From NCBI GenBank assembly GCA_021521415.1, contig JAIQDT010000188.1:2972158-3036157 (forward strand): a DNA stretch of 64,000 bases, read 5' to 3'. Below the pieces are notes generated by a model. It worked only from the letters and a program-made list of their open reading frames with translations, was not told the origin of the DNA and made no database searches. Positions within the stretch are counted from its first letter, which is position 1. Every line of letters begins with the position of its first letter. The position numbers and the translations under genes are program-made. Origin of the DNA: Bidens hawaiensis (lineage: Eukaryota; Streptophyta; Magnoliopsida; Asterales; Asteraceae). This document shows positions 57,528 through 64,000 of this stretch, one piece after another.

Positions 57528-60323
57528 ATGGTTACTCGGGATTGATCATCCCATTCAGCTTGATAAGGTTTTGAAATCTTGTTTTGTCAAACGCTTTAGT
57601 ATAAAGATCAGCTAAATTATCAAGGCGTATCCACATTTTTAAGCACAATCAGTTTCTTCTCAGCACAATCCCGTATAAAATGATGACGAATGTCAATTAG
57701 TGGTTTAGTTTTTACTGTGCTTCACGGGATTGTTAGTAAGAGTACGATAGCAGCTGTGTTATCAATGCAAATAGGAGTAACTGAGAAATTCAGAACATAG
57801 CTGTGCAACTGTTGTTGAATCCAAAGAACCTGGGAGCAGCAGTTGGATGCTGCCATGTATTCTGCCTCACATGTTGAAATGGCGACTGAAGTCTGCTTCT
57901 TGCATTGCCACGACACCAATCTGCCACCAAGAAACTGACATCCTCCAGTTGTTGACTTCCGACTCTGATTGCACCCTCCATAATCAGAATCTGTGTAAGC
58001 GACTAGCTCCAAGTCTCCTCCCTTCGCGTACCACAACCCCATCTTAGGTTTGCCTTTGAGATACCGCAAGATCCTCTTCACACCCTTCATGTGAGATTCC
58101 TTTGGGTTTGCCTGAAAACGAGCACAAAGACAAACTGCAAACATAATATCAGGCCTAGAAGCAGTTAAGTACATTAAAAAACCTATAATAGCCCGATACT
58201 GAGTTGGGTCCACATCTGCGTCATTGTCAGAATCAGCACCCAATTTATGGTTGACGCAGATTGGAGTATCGAATGAGTGCTGTCCTCCATCTTGAAGCGT
58301 TTGAGCACATCATGGACATACTTGATCTGATGAATGAACATCCCATCCTTCTTCTGATCAACCTGCAATCCTAAAAAGAAAGTTAGTTCACCCATATCAC
58401 TCATTTCAAACCTTTTCTTCATGACGGCCTCAAACTCCTGACACATGGAGACTTTTGATGCAGCAAAGATAATGTCATCCACGTAGACTTGCACCAGCAG
58501 GAAGTCGCTTCCTTCTCTCTTGAAGAACAACGTGCTATCTATCTTCCCTCTTCAAACCCATTTTTAAGCAAGTAATCTGATAAAGTTGAGTACCAGGCAC
58601 GAGGTGCCTGATGTAGTCCATACAACGCCTTACTTAGCTTGACACGTGATCAGGAAAGTCTAGGTCAGGAAAACCCGGAGGGTTGCTCAATGTACACAAC
58701 CTCATCAACTTTCCCATTTAGGAACGCACTTTTCACGTCTAACTGAAATACCTTCATCTTCTTATAAGCAGCAAATGCCAAAAAACAATCTAATGGCTTC
58801 CCAATCTTGCCACAGGAGCGAACACTTCATTATAATCAATCCCCTCTTGTTGATTAAAACCTTTAACGACTATCCTCGCCTTGTTTCTTATAATAATCCC
58901 TTTCTCATCTCTCTTGCACTTAAAACCCCATTTTGTGCCTATCGCATGCACATTCTTTGGTTTTTCAACCAAAGTCCAAACTTCCATTTTCTTGAATTGA
59001 GCCAGCTCTTCTTGCATGGCCTCGACCCACGAGCTGTCCTTTAGAGCCATTTGGTAATTCTTTGGTTCAATCTGGCTGATAAAGCAGGTGTACAAGCATT
59101 CGTTGATTATGCTTGTCTCCTTAATGCTTGTGTAAACTCAGGTGTGCTCATTCAAGCTACGTCTTGTTTGTACACCGGAGGACACATCACCAATCACATT
59201 CTCCAAAGGGTGATCTTTATGAATTCTCGTGGTCGAAACAGAACCGACATGCAAATTGTCTTCCAAGTTAGAAGAGAGCTCGTCAATGGTTGTTTCTTGC
59301 TGAGTGTGAAACGGATTGAAAAATTCTTCTTCAGGAGAGGCAGCAGGGGTATCGATAGCATTTGATGAGGAAGGTTGACATTTATCAAACAGCTGTCTTT
59401 GCACTAGATTTTCTTCCTCATCAAGGATCATCTTCGTAGCAACTCTTTCTTCTTCTTCTACACTATCCAAATACGGTATGTTAAAAGACTTAAAAAGTCT
59501 ATCATAGTCGAAAAAACACAGCAGGTCCGTTGCTTGGTTTTGGCGGTTTGTAACTTGTGATATCGGTGTTACACACCACCTCAACCTTGCTGGTCGATGT
59601 ATTAAAGACACGTCTGTTGGGGAGTCCCAACAACATAAGCCGACTAAGATTCCTTCATCGGCTTCTTCACCAAATTTAGAATTTGTCTTTAAAATCGAAC
59701 AAGGGGGACCCGAATGGTTCAAGACCACTCAAGTTGGGCTTCCTCCCATGCATAAGCTCATAACACGTTTTATTAAGTCTTTTAACAGTCAAGACTCTAT
59801 TAAGGATATAGCAGGCTGTAGCAACAGCTTCAGCCCAAAACACCACAGGTAGCTTCGAATAAGCCAGCATAGTTCTGGCTCCTTCAATTAACGTTCTATT
59901 CTTCCTTTCAGCCACTCCATTCTGTTGTTGTGTATACGGAGCGCTGTATTGGTGTTCAATCCCTTTCTGAAGGCAGAAGATCTCCATCTCAAAATTTTTG
60001 AACTCAGTTCCATTGTCACTCCTGATGAACTTAACCCTTTTATCCATAACGTTCTCAACTTTGGTAATCAAATTCTTCACCATCTGAGCCGTTTCATCTT
60101 TTGATTTCAGGAAATATACCCACGAATATCGTGAGTAATCATCAGTGATCACTAAGCAATAAGAAGTACCTCCTAGACTTTTTGCATTCACGGGACCGAA
60201 GAGATCCATGTGAAGCAATTCTAGAGTACTGACAATAGAATTGACCTTCTTGGTGTGATGGAATTTCTTGTGCTGCTTTCCCTTCTTGCACGCTAGACAT
60301 TTGTCTTCAAAGTTGAAACTTTT
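57528..60323 (-). pseudogene. pol: Pol of Copia-4: integrase, RT, RNase H, broken and interrupted
   Basis: RNase H (58243-57722: TDSDYGG, CEAEY, DNTAA), RT (59095-58183: KWGFKCKRDEKGIIIRNKAR, YVDDIIFAAS) and integrase (60218-59676: HMDLFGP, RSDNGTEF, GVAERKNR) are all present, with frame changes near 57740, 58270, 58550-58680, 59100 and 59690. The zinc-finger end of the integrase (CKKGKQHKK) reaches 60323, where Copia-5 inserts. Confidence 0.85.
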
Positions 60324-60747
60324 TGTAGGTTCCCTGACGGATCACACGAGATATCTCGGTCTACTCAGGTGCGGAATCCCTGCGTAGATCGTTACGAGCG
60401 TAGAAAGCAAATCAAACAAACACACACGAATAAACCGAAACACGTTATATATTAATAACTGAACTCACGTGATATGAATCACTGATACAGACTCTCGTCC
60501 TCACGTTACAATGAACTCAAACCAGCTTAGATCAACTCGATTCACTTTTTAACACTAAGCCATAACCTAGTATAAATACACGACAACTTCGCCTGATATG
60601 TTCAGGCGAAGTTGTCCATAACTTCGCTTGTTCAACAAGTTCGCCTAGGCGAACTTGTTAACAACTTCACTTAAACAAAAACATAAATAAATTACAGACT
60701 CGATTACAGACACTAGACTATGAACTACTGACATTTATGCACCAACA
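60324..60747 (-). repeat. 3' LTR of Copia-5 (424 bp)
   Basis: Two perfect hairpins: 60583-60595/60603-60615 (13 bp) and 60634-60645/60648-60659 (12 bp, 2-nt loop), upstream of the sense TATTTATA at 60578-60571. A junction inverted repeat lies at 60719-60730/60760-60772. Confidence 0.9.
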
Positions 60748-60822
60748 GACTCCCCTTGGCAGTAGCTTCATATCTTGATCTTTAAGCACTTGTCTTGTAA
60801 TCTTCACGCATGCACTCCTTCT

Positions 60823-63724
60823 CTAACACATACCGCTGACTACTCGCTGATACTTCCTCGCTTCGTCTTTCCAAGCAGGAATATAGAATATCTTCTTTTC
60901 ATTCAACACTTGCAGATCAGCTTTCGATAAGTTAACAAGATGCATCGGATCATACACCCTCAGCACTTCTTGTTCGTCTTCGCATTCCATCACAGCTTCA
61001 GCAGTCTGGCAATCAACATACCACCATTTAAGATTCTTCAACACATCTTGAGGCATAATCTTCATTGGAACCTCCTTAATGCATCGAATCGGTTTGTACT
61101 TCATTACCATCCATGGCTTGCCATCTGTTCTCATTCCCCTTTCTTTATCTTCCACTAGCTTTCCCTTCTGTGGCTTTAATAACTCAAACTTCTTCTCTTT
61201 TATGCTTTCTTTCCACACGATCTTCCCAATAACCATTGCCATGTTGTCGTCGCTTCTATTGATCAGCCCCAATCTAGCCAAATCCTTCACCTCACATTCA
61301 GAAATGTATTGAGAGATCTCAACGTTCTTTTAAAATACTGAATCCCATCAAAACGTTTCACCACAAACAACTTTATCTGTTCATCATATATCCAACAAAT
61401 AATTCCTTTCTTCGACTCAGCATAGCCTTTGATATTATAACTCTTCTTGAACATGGTTGGAACAGCAGGCTTCTTAGTTTTAATAAACCAATGAGCACAG
61501 CCTTCCTTCCACCTAGGCTGCTCCTCCCACTCAGTCTCATCATTTTCCATCTCAGTACCCATATCGGCTTTCTCAACATCTGGGATCTCGTGTTCAACAT
61601 TTTCTTCAATTATTTCACCTTCTTCAATCTCATCTTCAATCACAATCTGTGCTCCAATCTTCTCAATCTCCTCAATAGGCAGCACATCATCATCAAACAT
61701 CACATCATCCTCTAGCATATCATCATCCAATTCTTTCAACGCATCGATCACATCATCATCATCATCAACCATCACCACCTCATCACCACCAACTGCACCT
61801 GCAGACTCCCCCTGAGCTGTGGAAGTCCCAAGAGCTTGAGTAGTTCTTGGCAACTCACCACCTGCATCTTTCAATGCATTGGGATCATCGTCTCTATCAT
61901 TTCTCTTCTTTGTCCTTAACTCGTCGCCTCTACAGCCTGTCTCCCCCTGAGATGCCAAGAACTCCTTCATAGCATCTATAATTCGCCCATGTTCAACCAG
62001 GAGGGACGACTGTAGTTGATTCTCTGCTACAAGGCGCTGAATAGCCTGGGTCTGGATAAAGTTTATCCTCGATTGCTCTGCCACGACCAGTTCAAGTGCA
62101 GCTATTCTCTCCGAGTCTGAGAGGGTTGCATCGAAATCAAACCTCGTGTTAGATGTGTCTTGAGTATACTCAGCAAGGATCTCGAATGTAACCGGGACAT
62201 CAGAAGCAGTTGTGGACGTAACCGCAGGTGGTATCGTGACCGACAACCCTGCAGTTGTAACGATGGTAGACTCTACAAATTGTGCCACCACCTCTGAAAG
62301 AATAAGCGTTGGAGGTGGTAACGACACAATCTCCGGAGTCGTCGTCTGTAGTGTGATGGATGGGATGCCGACAGCTGATGTAGCCACCACGGGAACATCC
62401 GCGGCTTGTAACCTGTACAGAAGTAGGTAACAATCGACATACCTGACAGTGCTGGAGGAGCAAAACGTACAACTCTTGAAGTCTCTCCAGCTCCCATACC
62501 TGCACCTGTCCTTTCACGTCTCGAACGTCTAATCAGCTTGTGAATATCCTCTTCTTCTTCTTCTGACTCAGTATCATCAACTGTCCTCTTCCTCTTCCCA
62601 ATCGTCCTTTCTCGTCTCACCAACATCCTTCTCGCCTCATCCATAACATCATCAAGATCTGAGTCAGCCACCGTCGTAGCTGCTCTAGTAGCATTCACTT
62701 CCCGAACCTCTGCAGTAGAGACCTGCACCTCTTCTTGTGGATCAAAACGATCCATGTCGAAGAATCCTTGGCCGCCAAATGCAGCATCAAGGTCTACATC
62801 CTCCTCAGCCGACACCACAGGCACAGTAGGTACATCTCGAGTTGCTCCTGCCTGTTGTGGTTGAGGGTCTCTGAACTCATCCCCCCGAGGCTGGCACATA
62901 CCCCGGGTTTATTAAGAACCCAAAGAGTGGAGTATGCCTTGGACGACGTTCAGGCTTGCTCCTCGCACTCGAAGTACGGCATTGAGCAAAGATACGTTTG
63001 CTCACACTCTCCACGTATCGTATTGGGCGTCGTTGAGGCAAATTTGGAGCCACATGGTCAAGATCATCTGGATGAATCTTGGATACATTATGAAACCGCT
63101 CACGAGCCATCGCCCTCCTCTGTCTGTCGATCTCATAAAAGACCATCTGACTAAAGCTATAACGTTTGTTATAAGTCAGAGCAGTCATTGCTGACTGCAT
63201 GGTCGCACCCATTCCGTCAGTACCCGCCTTCCTCCAGACATACACACAATCATGACGTGCATGAGGAAGCGCCACTGATCGACCAGGAACCCCTTCCGTC
63301 TCTGGGTATCGCCCAAGGGACCAGAATATCCATTCGTAGGAATGCTCCATCACGAAACGGAGCCACAAAGTCAGTTGGGTTGTCCCGAGTCTCCTCTCCA
63401 AAACGTAACGCCACCCGTATTTGTTCAGACGAGAACTGAACTTCTTGGTTGTTGACGGTTGCTTGCATAACCGGGGGCTCAACACGGCAATCGTATTCCA
63501 CCGTCTGCCAGCAATCCTCGATATTGGGTAAGGATATCGGCAGAGTCGTCCGTGATTGCGTGGAATATCCTCGAGCGAATGAGGAATGTGATGATCTCAC
63601 GGTAGTCTTCAACTCCGCTCGCTTCCGGGTCTAAGGTGATGAACATGTTGTGACCCGGAAAAAATTGCCTCTGGTTATCTCCGTCATCGCCTCCAGCACC
63701 TCCAGCACCTGCTACTGCAGCCAT
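60823..63724 (-). pseudogene. Third ORF of Copia-5, decayed
   Basis: Start MAAVAGAGGAGG at 63724. Frame changes near 63610, 63480, 63240, 62890, 62400 and 61290 break it, mostly 1-bp changes. The coiled coil, acidic region and C-terminal domain remain (62110-60823). It is closer in sequence to Copia-4 than to Copia-2. A branch point and TTGCAG precede the ATG (63749-63727). Confidence 0.85.
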
Positions 63725-63769
63725 ATCTGCAACAAACGAACCAAGTTAGATACACGTTAAGGTTTAACA

Positions 63770-64000
63770 CAAGTTCGCTTATTACCATGAGCGAAGTGGT
63801 GGATAACTTCTATATAGGCGAAGTTAAAGTTGGGGCGAAGTTAAGAACAACTTCGCTTCAGCTTTAGTTCGTCTGATAACTGATAAGTTAAAAGGTCCAG
63901 GCGAAGTTAATGATAACTTCGCCGCACCACAACATCGCCTCAGGCGAAGATAAGCATCAGGCGAAGTTACGGATAACTTCGCCGAAACCCTAAGTTCGCC
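63770..64000 (-). repeat. Hairpin cluster upstream of the Copia-5 third ORF
   Basis: GGCGAAGTT/AACTTCGCC pairs near 63835-63858, 63899-63924 and 63959-63984, continuing past the window edge. Confidence 0.75.

Larger units (their letters stand above)
52012..60323 (-). mobile_element. Copia-4: 3' two thirds of a Copia-2-family element
   Basis: In plus order: 3' LTR 52012-52447, polypurine tract 52448-52458, decayed third ORF, hairpin-rich spacer, and RNase H, RT and integrase of pol up to 60323, where Copia-5 interrupts it. Gag and the 5' LTR are beyond the window. All coding parts are broken, so it is older than Copia-2. Confidence 0.9.
60324..64000 (-). mobile_element. Copia-5: 3' third of another Copia-2-family element, nested in Copia-4
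   Basis: 3' LTR 60324-60747 (424 bp), polypurine tract 60748-60757, decayed third ORF 60823-63724 and hairpin-rich spacer 63725-64000, then the window ends. It splits the Copia-4 integrase after CTTTT (60319-60323), the expected target duplication. Confidence 0.9.

Overview
This is a repeat-dense plant nuclear window. Almost all of it is nested LTR retrotransposons, with only about 3.4 kb of older host sequence showing between them. The gene content points to a flowering plant, and my best guess from the families is a daisy-family (Asteraceae) or similar dicot genome: Sirevirus-like Copia elements with a long third ORF, Tekay-type chromoviruses, Tat/Athila-type Gypsy elements, and a FAR1-like next to a plant-mobile-domain gene fragment. 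I see no intact host gene, rRNA, tRNA or CRISPR array.

Layout. 1-2528 is the 3' end of a plus-strand Copia (Copia-1), inserted in a Gypsy LTR (Gypsy-1, 2529-3746). Host sequence follows at 3747-5261: a plus-strand plant-mobile-domain pseudogene abuts a minus-strand FAR1-like fragment. That fragment is split at 5261/23242 by Gypsy-2 (5262-23236, plus, target duplication GTAAC). Gypsy-2 is non-autonomous, and its own 3' LTR is split by a nearly complete 12.35-kb Copia (Copia-2, 10819-23170, minus, target duplication ATCCG). Host resumes at 23237-23985 with the 5' end and first intron of the FAR1-like gene. Next is Gypsy-3 (23986-46729, minus, chromovirus), which holds Gypsy-4 (24285-35975, target duplication GCTAC) in one LTR and a solo LTR (Gypsy-5, 38965-41316) in pol. 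AT-rich host sequence runs 46730-47891.

The right third is a five-level stack: Gypsy-6 LTR (47892), Gypsy-7 (48702), Copia-3 (51637), Copia-4 (52012) and Copia-5 (60324), each inside the one before and all running off the window.

Copia-2, -4 and -5 are one family. In sense order it reads 5' LTR, initiator-Met primer site, gag, pol, a non-coding spacer, a third ORF of about 914 codons, polypurine tract, 3' LTR. Gag packages RNA, pol supplies protease, integrase, RT and RNase H, and the third ORF product is unknown. The third ORF is the only fully open frame in Copia-2; gag has one stop and pol one 1-bp insertion.

The most unusual signals are structural. (1) In two diverged Copia lineages, and in Gypsy-7, the polypurine tract/U3 junction lies in the loop of an inverted repeat whose stem sequences are unrelated between lineages. 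(2) Perfect hairpins sit just upstream of the LTR TATA box, with compensating stem changes and a constant loop in Copia-1. (3) A tandem non-coding module of about 144 bp is shared by Copia and Gypsy elements. (4) The third ORF has a conserved branch point and 3' splice site just before its ATG. All of this was read by eye, with no database search.
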